This document shows positions 55,072 to 63,944 of a stretch of DNA of 64,000 bases, in pieces. The stretch is from contig JAWKHI010000036.1 in assembly GCA_041394885.1 (NCBI GenBank), positions 1 through 64,000 of the forward strand, in the 5' to 3' direction. The notes beneath the pieces were generated by a model. The model was given only the letters and a program-made list of their open reading frames with translations. It searched no databases and was not told the origin of the DNA. How positions within the stretch are numbered: position 1 is the first letter of the stretch; the number at the start of each line of letters is the position of its first letter. Both the position numbers and the translations under genes were made by a program. The DNA comes from DSOI01 sp041394885. GTDB taxonomy: Bacteria; Acidobacteriota; Terriglobia; Bryobacterales; Bryobacteraceae.

Positions 55072-55851
55072 TTACTCGGTTACGTTTTTGCGGCGACGCA
55101 CAAGAGCAATACCGATCAATCCGAATCCCAGCAGAGCCATCGATCCCGGTTCCGGGGTTGCGGCCGTTTGCATCCGGAACGAGTCATACCCGATGTTGGA
55201 ATCCGGGTACCGGCTGTCGTTGTCCAGTTCGAGGAATTCGATCCGGCCAATCGTGGTTCCACCCGTGGCCACTACACCGAAGAAGTCCGTCCCGCCGGCC
55301 CAGCCGTTTCCGGTCCACGCTTCCCTTCCCACCGCCCGCCCGCTGTGCAGCAGATGGTTGGCCGAATCGAACACGCGGATGTCGGTGTAGGTGGCTCCGT
55401 CGGCCTGCTGCCAAAGCAGATCGAGACCGAAGGCCGTCACCGGAGTGTGGAAAACCAGAGTCAGCGAATCATACTCCAGAGCCGGGTTCGGACCGGGAGC
55501 AAGCTGCGTCCCGCCAGGAGAGAGAACGTTCGTTCCCGTGGTGGCGAACAGACGGTTCAGGCTGATGTCGGACGTGCCCGAGAACCCGCTCGTGGTGGCC
55601 GTGCTGGCCGCATCCACAACGATCAGCGGTGAGCCCGGCGCCTGAAACTCGATGCCCTGAATCGTCTGGCCCGAAATATCGGTTCCCGGAGCGATGGAGT
55701 CGAAACCAACCGTGCTCAGCGCCGTGGTGGCGGCGTCGAAACCGGTTGGATCCAGTGAAAAGACCATCACGCCAGCGTTGGCGGGCACAAGCGTCAGCGC
55801 GGCTGCCGCGATCGCCGTCGCCAGTTTGTTCTTGATCGAGTCGAAATTCAT
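55072..55851 (-). CDS. PEP-CTERM sorted secreted protein
   Basis: 259 residues from ATG 55849-55851, with GGAG nine bases upstream. N-terminal signal ('LATAIAAAALTLVPANAG'), a beta-rich core with a 'NSNIGYDSFRMQTAAT'-type segment ('DNDSRYPDSNIGYDSFRM'), and a C-terminal sorting signal 'TPEPGSMALLGFGLIGIALV' followed by RRRK. Proteins of this kind are processed by an exosortase and often become part of the biofilm matrix or cell surface. No exosortase lies in the window. Function otherwise unknown. Confidence 0.85.
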   Translation of the reverse strand: MNFDSIKNKLATAIAAAALTLVPANAGVMVFSLDPTGFDAATTALSTVGFDSIAPGTDISGQTIQGIEFQAPGSPLIVVDAASTATTSGFSGTSDISLNRLFATTGTNVLSPGGTQLAPGPNPALEYDSLTLVFHTPVTAFGLDLLWQQADGATYTDIRVFDSANHLLHSGRAVGREAWTGNGWAGGTDFFGVVATGGTTIGRIEFLELDNDSRYPDSNIGYDSFRMQTAATPEPGSMALLGFGLIGIALVRRRKNVTE

Positions 55852-56028
55852 TTTATTTGTCTCCACTTCCTCTGCAACGATTGGAACGATTTGAGTTGCG
55901 TCCTAGGTCAGTTTTAAGATTTGGGGCCGGAGGCGGGAATGAGCGATGAGTTGGAAAAACTGGTTCTAATCTCCTCCTGACGGCAGGGATGTAGCTCCTG
56001 GACTAGAGGGCGCCCGCCGGGCGTGCGC

Positions 56029-56034
56029 TATAGT
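56029..56034 (+). promoter_or_regulatory. Putative -10 box of the double hydrolase gene
   Basis: TATAGT, seven bases before the ATG at 56042, without a convincing -35 box. Suggests a leaderless transcript, as for several other genes here. Confidence 0.28.
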
Positions 56035-56041
56035 GCCTTCC

Positions 56042-58039
56042 ATGGTTTTACGCGCTCTTACCCTCTGTGTCTGCTTCGCCGCGGCCGTCCGCGCGCAGTC
56101 GCCCGGCGAGCTCAATTTCCTCACCGATCATGTCGATGGGCGCGAACGCACCCATATGTTGCGCGCCTACCTGCGCTCTAAAGCCTTCGCTCAACTGGAC
56201 GCGCGTGCCACCGCCGTCGCAGCCATCGCGGACCAGCCGGCGATGGAGGCTCGCGGACGGACAGTGCGTGACAAGCTCACAGGCCTGCTGGGCGGTGCGT
56301 GGCCAGCCAGGACGCCTCTCAACGCCCGCATCACCGGAAAACTCGACTTTCCCGGCTATCGCATCGAGAAGATCATCTTCGAAAGTCAGCCCGGATTCCC
56401 CGTCACTGCGAACTTGTATTTGCCCGCCTCCGGCGCCGCCCCTCACCCCGCGATCCTGTTTCCGCTCGGCCATGAAGCCGGCGCGAAGGCTCATGAAGCC
56501 TGGCAGGCAGTCCTCGTGACGTTTGCCCGCCGCGGCTACGTATGCCTGGCCTGGGACACCATCGGACAGGGTGAGCGGATCCAGTTGTGGGACGAGGACT
56601 TTCAGGCTTCCAAGGTGGTTCGGTCCACCACCGAGCACACCATCCTCGGTCTGCAGACGCTGTTGGTGGGAGACCCTTTGGCCCGTTACACGATTTGGGA
56701 CGGCATACGCGCGCTGGACTACTTGCTCTCGCGGCCGGAAGTGGATCCGCGGCGGATCGGCGTCACCGGCAATTCGGGCGGCGGCACCCACACGGCCTAC
56801 CTGTCGGCCGTGGCCGGGGACCGGTTCGCCGCCGCCGCGCCGTCGTGCTACCTCACCAGTTGGCGCCGCTTGCTCGACACCATCGGGCCGCAGGATGCCG
56901 AGCAATGCCTTCCCGGGTTTCTCTCAGCCGGTCTGGACCATCCCGATTTCGTTCTCGCCTTCGCGCCGAAGCCGTACCGGATGCTCACCGCCATCCGTGA
57001 CTTCTTTTCCATCGCCGGCGCGCGATCCACCGCCATGGAGGTCTCGCGCATCTATGATTCGGCCGGATTCGGTGACCGCTTCGGCCAGTTTGAGGCTGAC
57101 GACGGTCACGGATACACCAGGCCGCGGCGCGCGGAGGCGTACCGGTTCTTCAGCCGCTGGCTCGAGGGGAGCGAGAATACGACGCCGGAGGCGGAGGTGG
57201 CCTATCTGTCCGAGCGCGAATTGTGGTGCACGCGGACCGGACAGATCGCCACGGAAATCCCTGGGGCCGAGACCGTCTTTACCTTGAACCAGAAGCGCCT
57301 CGCCACCGTCCGGCAGCCCGGCGCCACCCTCGAACAAGTGCGTTCGCTTACCGGATATGCGCCGCGGAGCGGCTTTCCTACGGTGAAGCGGTACGGCGCG
57401 GTGAACGGGATCGAGAAGCTGACCTACGAGTCCGAACCGGGCATCGAGATCCCCGCACTGCTCTATGTACCCGAAGGGGGCGGCCGGCATCCGGCTGCCG
57501 TATTGGCTTACGGACGCGGCAAAGCATCCGCGCACGCCGATGCCCAGAAACTGCGCGCCAGCGGAGTGTTGGTTCTTTCGGTGGACTTGCGGGGCATGGG
57601 CGAACTGGCCTCGCGACCCGATGACAACGGGTCAGACTGGCCGCGCTACTTCGGCGATTACGAGTCCGCCATGACGGCGATGTTGACGGGCAAGCCACTG
57701 GTCATCATGCGCGCCGAAGATATCGCGCGCGGGATTGACTGGCTGCTCACCCGCCCAGACGTGGACCCGGCGCGCGTGATGGTCCACGCCGAAAGCGCAG
57801 CCGCCGTACCCGCGCTCCATGCGGCGGCGTTCGACTCCCGCATCGCCGAAACGCGCCTGGTCCGGATGCTCGAAAGCTATGAGTCTGTCGTGCGGGCACG
57901 CATCCACCGGGGCCAGTGGGAGAACGCGGTCCCCGGCGCCCTGCGGTTGTACGATCTGCCGGACCTGGTCCGCTGGACCGCGCCGCGAAAGGTCGCCGTC
58001 ATCGATCCGGTGAATCCGTTGGGTGTTTCCGGCCTCTGA
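56042..58039 (+). CDS. Secreted tandem alpha/beta hydrolase (acetyl xylan esterase/dienelactone hydrolase-like)
   Basis: 665 residues with an N-terminal signal ('VLRALTLCVCFAAAVRAQS'). First hydrolase domain (about 75-340): 'GYRIEKIIFESQPGFPVTAN', 'RRGYVCLAWDTIGQGERIQL' and the nucleophile elbow 'GVTGNSGGGTHTAYL'. Second domain (about 420-640): 'EKLTYESEPGIEIPALLYVP', 'GVLVLSVDLRGMGELASR' with elbow 'VMVHAESAAAVPALHA', where the usual Gly around the Ser are Ala, so it may be weakly active or a pseudo-domain. A polysaccharide-side-chain or ester substrate is plausible but unproven. Followed by two other carbohydrate-type genes. Confidence 0.85.
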   Translation: MVLRALTLCVCFAAAVRAQSPGELNFLTDHVDGRERTHMLRAYLRSKAFAQLDARATAVAAIADQPAMEARGRTVRDKLTGLLGGAWPARTPLNARITGKLDFPGYRIEKIIFESQPGFPVTANLYLPASGAAPHPAILFPLGHEAGAKAHEAWQAVLVTFARRGYVCLAWDTIGQGERIQLWDEDFQASKVVRSTTEHTILGLQTLLVGDPLARYTIWDGIRALDYLLSRPEVDPRRIGVTGNSGGGTHTAYLSAVAGDRFAAAAPSCYLTSWRRLLDTIGPQDAEQCLPGFLSAGLDHPDFVLAFAPKPYRMLTAIRDFFSIAGARSTAMEVSRIYDSAGFGDRFGQFEADDGHGYTRPRRAEAYRFFSRWLEGSENTTPEAEVAYLSERELWCTRTGQIATEIPGAETVFTLNQKRLATVRQPGATLEQVRSLTGYAPRSGFPTVKRYGAVNGIEKLTYESEPGIEIPALLYVPEGGGRHPAAVLAYGRGKASAHADAQKLRASGVLVLSVDLRGMGELASRPDDNGSDWPRYFGDYESAMTAMLTGKPLVIMRAEDIARGIDWLLTRPDVDPARVMVHAESAAAVPALHAAAFDSRIAETRLVRMLESYESVVRARIHRGQWENAVPGALRLYDLPDLVRWTAPRKVAVIDPVNPLGVSGL

Positions 58040-58093
58040 CGGCCCTGTGAATCGCACCCAGTTCCGGGACCATGATCTAGACCATGAACTAGA

Positions 58094-59176
58094 ATGGACC
58101 TGATGCTTCGACGCTCCTTCCTCGCGCTCACCGGCGCACGCGCCTTAGCGCAGCCCCGCCGCCGCACGACGGTTTCGATCATTGGTGAGAAGTTTCATAT
58201 CAACGGCAAGCCCACCTACGAGGGACGGACCTGGAACGGTCACCGTATCGAGGGCCTGCTGATGAATTCGCGCATGATCCAGGGCATCTTCGACGACGCC
58301 AATCCGGAAACGGTGGCGCGATGGAAGGTACCCGGTTCCGCCGCCTGGGACGCCGAGCGCAACAATCGCGAATATGTGGCGGCGATGCCGGAATGGCGCA
58401 GGCACGGGTTGCTCGGGTTCACGATCGGATTGCAGGGTGGCAGCCCCGAGGGCTACTCGAAGGTCCAGCCTTGGATCAATAGCGCCTTCGCGCCCGACGG
58501 GTCGCTCAAGGCCCCTTTTCTCCGCCGGTTTGAGAACATCCTGAATCGCGCCGACGAGCTAGGCATGGTGACCATTGCCAACTACTTTTACTTCGGGCAG
58601 GATGAACGGCTCGACAGCGCGGCCGCCATCGAGCGCGGGACCCGGGACTTGACCCTGTGGATCCTCCGCCGCGGCTACCGCAACGTGATCGTGGACCTGG
58701 TCAACGAGTGTGACAACCGGTCCTATCAGCAGGAATCGCTGCGCGCGCCCAACGTTCACAAGCTAATCGAAATGGTCAAGGGTATCCGATTCGAAGGGCG
58801 CCGATTGCTGGTGAGCACCAGCTTCAACGGCGGGTCCATTCCTAGCGACAATGTCATCGCCGCGTCGGACTTCGTGCTCATGCATGGAAACGGAGTGAAG
58901 GATCCCAACCGCATCGCGGCTATGTGCGAAACCGTGCGGAAGAGCGCCGCATGGCGGACCATGCCGATCCTGTTCAACGAGGACGATCACTTCGAGTTCG
59001 ATCGGCCCTCGAACAACATGCGGAAAGCGATCGAATCCTATGCCGGGTGGGGATACTTCGATCCGGGCAAGAACGACTATGTGGACGGATATCAATCCAT
59101 GCCGGTGAACTGGAGCATCAATACGGATCGGAAACGGGCCTTCTTCGCCTTTCTCCAGGAGGTAACCGGAGGATGA
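58094..59176 (+). CDS. Putative glycoside hydrolase-like secreted protein
   Basis: 360 residues with a short Tat-like or twin-Arg start ('MLRRSFLALTGARALAQPRR'). It looks like a TIM-barrel clan A glycosidase: 'RNVIVDLVNECDNRSYQ' offers the acid/base Glu after Asn, and 'TMPILFNEDDHFEFDRP' offers a second Glu that could be the nucleophile. The family is not one I can name, and the substrate is unknown. It overlaps the next oxidoreductase gene by four bases and follows the hydrolase by 54 bases, suggesting a sugar-related cluster. Confidence 0.6.
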   Translation: MDLMLRRSFLALTGARALAQPRRRTTVSIIGEKFHINGKPTYEGRTWNGHRIEGLLMNSRMIQGIFDDANPETVARWKVPGSAAWDAERNNREYVAAMPEWRRHGLLGFTIGLQGGSPEGYSKVQPWINSAFAPDGSLKAPFLRRFENILNRADELGMVTIANYFYFGQDERLDSAAAIERGTRDLTLWILRRGYRNVIVDLVNECDNRSYQQESLRAPNVHKLIEMVKGIRFEGRRLLVSTSFNGGSIPSDNVIAASDFVLMHGNGVKDPNRIAAMCETVRKSAAWRTMPILFNEDDHFEFDRPSNNMRKAIESYAGWGYFDPGKNDYVDGYQSMPVNWSINTDRKRAFFAFLQEVTGG

Positions 59177-60177
59177 GCAGGTTGCGGGGCGGGATCGTCG
59201 GCTGCGGCTTCTTCGCGCAGTTTCACCTCGACGGATGGCGGCGCATGAATGGCGTGGATCTGGCGGCGGCGTGCGATCCGGATCTGGACCGGGCCCGCGA
59301 GGCCGCGCCCAACGCCTACGCGTCGGTCGAGGAAATGCTGGACCGGGAGCAACTCGACTTCATCGATATTGCGACCCGTCCGGAAACGCACCTCGAATTC
59401 GTGCGGCGCGCGGTGGACAAGCGCATTCCGGTGATCTGCCAAAAGCCGATGGCGATGACGATGGCCGATGCCCGCACGATGGCGGAGGAGGCGGCCGCGG
59501 CCGGCGTGCCTTTCATGATCCATGAGAATTGGCGCTGGCAACCCTGGTATCGCGTGTTGCGGGAGCGCATCGCGGCGGGCGGCATCGGCGCCGTGGTGAC
59601 CTACCGTTTCCGGATGCGCCGGGCTGACGGCATGGGAGCCGAACCCTACGCCGCGCAGCCGTATTTTCGCCAGATGCCGCGGCTGCTGCTTTTCGAAAGC
59701 GTCGTTCATCCGATCGACACCGCGCGGTTCCTGTTCGGCGGCGTCGATACCATCTACGCCCACACGGCACGGCGCAATCCTCGTATCGCCGGCGAGGATA
59801 CGGCTCTGTGCGTCCTCCAGCACAAGGATTCCGGGCTGGCCGGCATCGTCGACGGGCACCGCTTTACCGATCTCCGGCCGGATTCCCCGCCCCTGGGCGA
59901 CACGTCGGTCGAAGGCGAACTGGGGATCTTGGAGGTGACTCCGGCGGGTGACGTCCTGTCGAACGGTAAGCTCGTTTGGCCGAACACCTACAAGCACGGC
60001 TATCGCGGCGATAGCGTCCGGGCCACGCAGCAGCATTTCGTGGATTGCCTGCGGACGGGGCAGGAATTCGAGACGAGCGGCCAAGCGTATCTCCATACGT
60101 TCGCGGCAGTGGAGGCCGCGTATCGATCGGCGTCGGAAGGAAAGGCCGTGGCTGTCGCTGACGTGGAGCACGGCTAG
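59173..60177 (+). CDS. Gfo/Idh/MocA-family oxidoreductase
   Basis: 334 residues from ATG 59173 (ATGA overlap; GGAGG site). N-terminal dinucleotide fold ('GGIVGCGFFAQFHLDGWR', residues 6-23) and 'DKRIPVICQKPMAMTMADA' with the Lys-Pro motif of this family; 'ESVVHPIDTARFLFGG' is the catalytic His segment. These enzymes oxidise or epimerise sugars and inositols with NAD(P). Substrate not known. No signal peptide, so it acts in the cytoplasm on the product of the upstream glycosidase or another sugar. Confidence 0.85.
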   Translation: MSRLRGGIVGCGFFAQFHLDGWRRMNGVDLAAACDPDLDRAREAAPNAYASVEEMLDREQLDFIDIATRPETHLEFVRRAVDKRIPVICQKPMAMTMADARTMAEEAAAAGVPFMIHENWRWQPWYRVLRERIAAGGIGAVVTYRFRMRRADGMGAEPYAAQPYFRQMPRLLLFESVVHPIDTARFLFGGVDTIYAHTARRNPRIAGEDTALCVLQHKDSGLAGIVDGHRFTDLRPDSPPLGDTSVEGELGILEVTPAGDVLSNGKLVWPNTYKHGYRGDSVRATQQHFVDCLRTGQEFETSGQAYLHTFAAVEAAYRSASEGKAVAVADVEHG

Positions 60178-60197
60178 GCCGGTCGGACCGCCCGCGA

Positions 60198-62852
60198 TCA
60201 CTCTTCGCGCAGAGTCGTGACAGGGTCCACCCGCGCGGCCCGCAGCGCCGGGAGGGAACCGGCGGCCAAGCCAATGAAAGCCATCGCTCCACACGCGGCC
60301 GCCAACCCCGCCGGATCCAGCGCCGACACCCCGAAGATGAGATTCTTCATCACGCTCGAGAGCGCCGCCGCCCCCGCCAGCCCAAGACCCAAGCCATACG
60401 CCACCATCGCCATCGCGCTGCGCAGCACGCCGGATACCACTTGCCTCGGCCGGGCGCCGAGCGCCATTCGAATGCCGATCTCCCGCCGGCGCAAAAATAC
60501 CACCTGGGAAAGAACGCCGAACAAACCCACCGAGGCCAGGAGGGCTGCCACTCCCGCGAAAACACCGATCAGCCAGGCCGGCCGTCTCACGCCGGAGAGG
60601 TTGGTGTCGCGCACTTCTTCCATCGTCATCGTCTTTCCCAATGGCAGCAGCGGGTCCACTTGCCTGAGAGCCGCTCGAACCGCGGGCAGCACCGTTGCCG
60701 CGCCGGGGCGGGCTCGCACCAGCAACTCCACGCCCGGCGATGGAGCTTGGGCTAGCGGCACGTAGACCACCAGCGGGTCCGGACGTCCCGGCCCGGCCGT
60801 GCGTTCGCTGCGGATCACGCCCACAATCTCCACCTCCCGCAAGTCGCCTTTCCGGTCCGTGTAGCGGGGCGTGGTGAGCCGCGCAGACTGGCCCAGCACA
60901 TTGGTCCAGCCGGCGGCCTCGCCCAAATGCGCCGCCAAGGCGTCGTTGATCACCACCACGCCCGGCGCGGCGGCATGGTCACGATCGGTGAATCCACGGC
61001 CGCCCCGCAAAGGAATGCCCATGGTCGAAAAGTATCCCGGATCCACTCGCTTGAACCGGACATTGATCGCCGACGCGAGGCCCGGCGCGAGCAGACCCTC
61101 GCCGTTGCCGATCCAGCGCAAAGGAAGGAATGTGGAGAGCCCCGCCGCCTCCACATCCGGGATCGCCCGCACCCGCTCCATGAGCGACTCATAAAATGCC
61201 GCTGCCCGGGCAGGAGCCGGATACGACTGTGGCGGCAGATCGATCGACGCCGTGACCACATTCTCAATCCGAATTCCGGTTTCGAGCCCCTCGAGATTGA
61301 ATAGCGTGCGAAAAAGCAGTAGCGCTCCACTGATCAGCATCAGCGAGAGAGCCACTTCCGTAATCACGATGGCGCGCCGGACCCCGAGATTGGCGCCGCT
61401 CGCGCCGCGCACGCCCAATCCCTGTTTCCCAGAAAGAGCGCCCGTTCTTCCGGATTTGGCGAACAGCGTCTGCAGGAACGGGAGCATCCCGATTAGGACA
61501 CTTACACCCAACGCCACAGCCGCCGCGAAGGCGAACACGCGCCCGTCGAAAGCGGGCGCGGATTGATAACCCATCGACGCGGGAAGATACGGAACGGCGG
61601 CGCGGATCACCACCCAACCCGTACTCAGGCCAGCCAAGCCTCCCAGAAGGACCAGCCCCAGGCTCTCCGCCAGGGACTGCGCAATCAGCCGCCCCGCCGA
61701 CGCGCCCAGCGCCATCCGGATCGCAATCTCGTTCCTGCGCGCCGCTCCTTTCGCCAGAACGAGATTCGCGACGTTGGCGCAGGCAATCAGCAGCACCAGC
61801 ACCACCGCTCCGAACGAGACCAGCATCGATCTCCGCTGACCGTCGCCCACCAACACCTGCTCGAGCGGCTCCATCACGATCTTCCAATCGCGCTTCCAGG
61901 CCGGTGACAGTGATTGCAGACTCGCATGGATCGCGCGCAGTTCCTCCTGCGCCTCCACGAGTGTGGCTCCCTTCCTGATCCGCCCATGAACGGAAAGCCA
62001 GTGAAAATCGCGCGTGCGCATGCCGGCCGTGAATATCAGAGGCTTCCAGAATTGGACCTCGTCTCCACCGGCGAAGTCCACAGGCGTCACTCCGGCAATC
62101 CGGTACGGCTCTCCGTCAAGCATCGCCTTGCGGTTCAAGATGCCCGGATCGCTGTCGAAATGAGTGCGCCAGGTGGAATGACTCAGGACCACCACCGGCG
62201 CCGCCCCCGGCTCGTCCTCGCCTGGCGCGAACGTCCGGCCTATGGCGGCGGCGGCCGGGAAAATCCGGAAATAGTCCGCCGTGACGGCCTTGCCCGTCAG
62301 GCGCACCGGGTCACCCGTGCCCGTAAGCGCTACCGAAACCGGGCTCTCGGCCGCAATCGCCTCGAGGGATTGCGACATCCGCTTCCAATCGAGGAAATCG
62401 AGCGTGCTCGAGGAATTGGTCGCGCCCGGACGTGGCGATTCCCAGATGCGCACGATGCGGTCCGGGTCCGCGAATGGAAGCGGTTTCAGCAGCAGCGCGT
62501 CCACCAGGCTGAACATCGCCACGTTGGCGCCGATGCCCAATGCCAATACGCCGGTCACCATCGCCGTGTAGCCGGGGTCGCGGAGCAGCAGATTCAACCC
62601 ATGCAGAAAGTCGCGCGCCAGGTTCTCCAGCCACGCGACACCGCGGCGATCCCTGTGTTCTTCCTTCATCTGCTCGATACCTCCGAATCGCTGCCGCGCC
62701 GCACGGCGGGCCTCCCCGGCCGTCATGCCGGACTCCCGCGCGTCTCGCTCCGCCATTTCCAGGTGCGCGGCGATCTCGTTTTCCAGTTCGTGATCGTGTG
62801 CGCGCTTCCGCGCCACCGCCAGCACCCGCGCCAATAAACGCCGTATCGTCAC
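60198..62852 (-). CDS. MacB/FtsX-type ABC permease, acidobacterial duplicated orphan permease (ADOP)
   Basis: 884 residues from a GTG at 62850-62852 overlapping the PadR stop (GTGA). The N-terminus has a helical 'HELENEIAAHLEMAERDARE' segment and 'AARQRFGGIEQMKEEHRD', the ADOP N-terminal module. Then two repeats of MacB periplasmic core plus FtsX membrane domain: 'GYTAMVTGVLALGIGANVAM', 'VVLVLLIACANVANLVLAKG', 'RRNEIAIRMALGASAGRLIA' and a second 'RRREIGIRMALGARPRQVVS'. No ATPase subunit is nearby, which is typical of this group. It is paired with a PadR regulator. Confidence 0.9.
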   Translation of the reverse strand: MTIRRLLARVLAVARKRAHDHELENEIAAHLEMAERDARESGMTAGEARRAARQRFGGIEQMKEEHRDRRGVAWLENLARDFLHGLNLLLRDPGYTAMVTGVLALGIGANVAMFSLVDALLLKPLPFADPDRIVRIWESPRPGATNSSSTLDFLDWKRMSQSLEAIAAESPVSVALTGTGDPVRLTGKAVTADYFRIFPAAAAIGRTFAPGEDEPGAAPVVVLSHSTWRTHFDSDPGILNRKAMLDGEPYRIAGVTPVDFAGGDEVQFWKPLIFTAGMRTRDFHWLSVHGRIRKGATLVEAQEELRAIHASLQSLSPAWKRDWKIVMEPLEQVLVGDGQRRSMLVSFGAVVLVLLIACANVANLVLAKGAARRNEIAIRMALGASAGRLIAQSLAESLGLVLLGGLAGLSTGWVVIRAAVPYLPASMGYQSAPAFDGRVFAFAAAVALGVSVLIGMLPFLQTLFAKSGRTGALSGKQGLGVRGASGANLGVRRAIVITEVALSLMLISGALLLFRTLFNLEGLETGIRIENVVTASIDLPPQSYPAPARAAAFYESLMERVRAIPDVEAAGLSTFLPLRWIGNGEGLLAPGLASAINVRFKRVDPGYFSTMGIPLRGGRGFTDRDHAAAPGVVVINDALAAHLGEAAGWTNVLGQSARLTTPRYTDRKGDLREVEIVGVIRSERTAGPGRPDPLVVYVPLAQAPSPGVELLVRARPGAATVLPAVRAALRQVDPLLPLGKTMTMEEVRDTNLSGVRRPAWLIGVFAGVAALLASVGLFGVLSQVVFLRRREIGIRMALGARPRQVVSGVLRSAMAMVAYGLGLGLAGAAALSSVMKNLIFGVSALDPAGLAAACGAMAFIGLAAGSLPALRAARVDPVTTLREE

Positions 62853-63175
62853 CGGGCCGATCCTTGCAGGAAGCGCGCCACCAACGCGGCTCCTTTTTCC
62901 CAGTTGGCTACCTCGATTCTTAGTTGCTTTCGCCCCGCGGCCGTCAGGGAATAGAATTTCACCTGCCGGTTGGTTTCCGAAACTCCCAATTCGGCGCGAA
63001 TCCAACCCTCCTGCTGCAGGCGGATCAGTGCCGGATAGACGGCGCCCTGGCTCAGTTGCACCGATTCGCCGGCTACCTGTTCAATCCGCCTCGCCAAGGC
63101 ATAGCCGTTCAAACGCCCCATCGTTTCCAGGCTCTTGAGGATGAGGAGGTCGAGTGTTCCGTAAGGGATGTCCAT
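62849..63175 (-). CDS. PadR-family transcriptional regulator
   Basis: 108 residues from ATG 63173-63175; upstream in-frame Met codons lie inside the promoter, so the short start fits. Winged helix-turn-helix with 'GTLDLLILKSLETMGRLNGY', 'LSQGAVYPALIRLQQEGWIR' and 'TNRQVKFYSLTAAGRKQL', then a short C-terminal helix for dimerisation. Group 1-like PadR proteins of this size control the neighbouring transporter gene and their own promoter. Three operator copies overlap its promoter. Confidence 0.9.
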   Translation of the reverse strand: MDIPYGTLDLLILKSLETMGRLNGYALARRIEQVAGESVQLSQGAVYPALIRLQQEGWIRAELGVSETNRQVKFYSLTAAGRKQLRIEVANWEKGAALVARFLQGSAR

Positions 63176-63187
63176 TGAGCGCGCCCC

Positions 63188-63227
63188 AGACATTTCTTTT
63201 TCAGACATGTCTATACAAGACATGTCT
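63188..63227 (-). promoter_or_regulatory. Three-copy PadR operator
   Basis: The palindrome AGACATGTCT occurs at 63203-63212 and 63218-63227, and an imperfect AGACATTTCT at 63188-63197, all at 15-base intervals. Neighbouring copies form ATGTCT-N5-AGACAT, like known PadR sites. The copies overlap and follow the promoter, so the regulator probably represses its own operon. Confidence 0.6.
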
Positions 63228-63239
63228 AACAGGTATCAA
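63210..63239 (-). promoter_or_regulatory. Promoter of the padR-permease operon
   Basis: On the minus strand, a TTGATA -35 box (63239-63234) and a TATAGA -10 box (63215-63210) with an 18-base spacer. The predicted start near 63203 leaves a leader of about 28 bases before the ATG at 63175. Confidence 0.5.
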
Positions 63240-63341
63240 GCCCGCTGTCAACTCCCAGACCGGACACCGGTCTGGACAGGAGGCTCGGCTTGCGGGAAAA
63301 TCAGGCGGACTTCGGGCCCTGGCAATGGAGAGAAGGCATGC

Positions 63342-63944
63342 CTATTCAGGCCGGCCGGGCGCGCGTTCGTTCGTCTCCGCCGGACGTTCCGGCTCGAACG
63401 TATCGGCCATATCGGCCAGGAACCGGCGCTCGGAAGGGTTGTACTTGTCCCGGAATTCCCGCGTCGCCATGCGCTCGGCTCTTTCCTCGGGCGCCATCTT
63501 CCGCAGCGTCTGCACTTCGTCGCGGACGGTTGGCTTGCGCCTCTCGGGAAAGTCGTTGAACTGCGTCCAGAGCCGCCGCACCGCGCGTTGGCGTTCCGGC
63601 GATTCATTCTGGAACTCGCTGTAGTCGCGCAGCAGGCGGTCCTGCTCGTCCGGCGACATGTCGTTGAACCGCTGCAGCCGCCGTTCGGCTTCCTTACGGC
63701 GCTCCGGAGGGAGACGGTCGATCAGTCGCTTCCGCTCTCGCGGGGGAAGCCCGTTGATCCGGTCGATCTGCTTCTTCATTTGCCCCGGATTGCGTTTGGG
63801 GCCACCCGCCCTGGGCAGCTTCCGGCGCAAGATGCCCACACCGCCGCCGCGCGGCTGTGCGCTGGCGGAAGGCGTCAGAACCAGCGGCACAACCGTCAGT
63901 TGCACCGCCGCCAGCACAAACGGGATGAGTCTCCGCGAAATCAC
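63342..63944 (-). CDS. DUF3106 family secreted protein
   Basis: 200 residues with an N-terminal signal ('LIPFVLAAVQLTVVPLVLTP'). The mature part is rich in Arg, Pro and Glu and repeats a pattern like 'LPPERRKEAERRLQRFNDM', 'MSPDEQDRLLRDYSEFQ' and 'NPSERRFLADMADTFEPE', as in DUF3106 proteins, with predicted helices of about 20 residues. The family has no known function and occurs often next to ECF sigma or anti-sigma genes, none of which is visible here. A TATAGT box at about 63963-63968 on the minus strand may be its promoter. Confidence 0.78.
   Translation of the reverse strand: MISRRLIPFVLAAVQLTVVPLVLTPSASAQPRGGGVGILRRKLPRAGGPKRNPGQMKKQIDRINGLPPRERKRLIDRLPPERRKEAERRLQRFNDMSPDEQDRLLRDYSEFQNESPERQRAVRRLWTQFNDFPERRKPTVRDEVQTLRKMAPEERAERMATREFRDKYNPSERRFLADMADTFEPERPAETNERAPGRPE

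Noticed and set aside
55867..56028. Possible sigma-54 promoter before the PEP-CTERM gene
   Set aside because: A TGGAACG stretch is present but the GC element is at the wrong distance.
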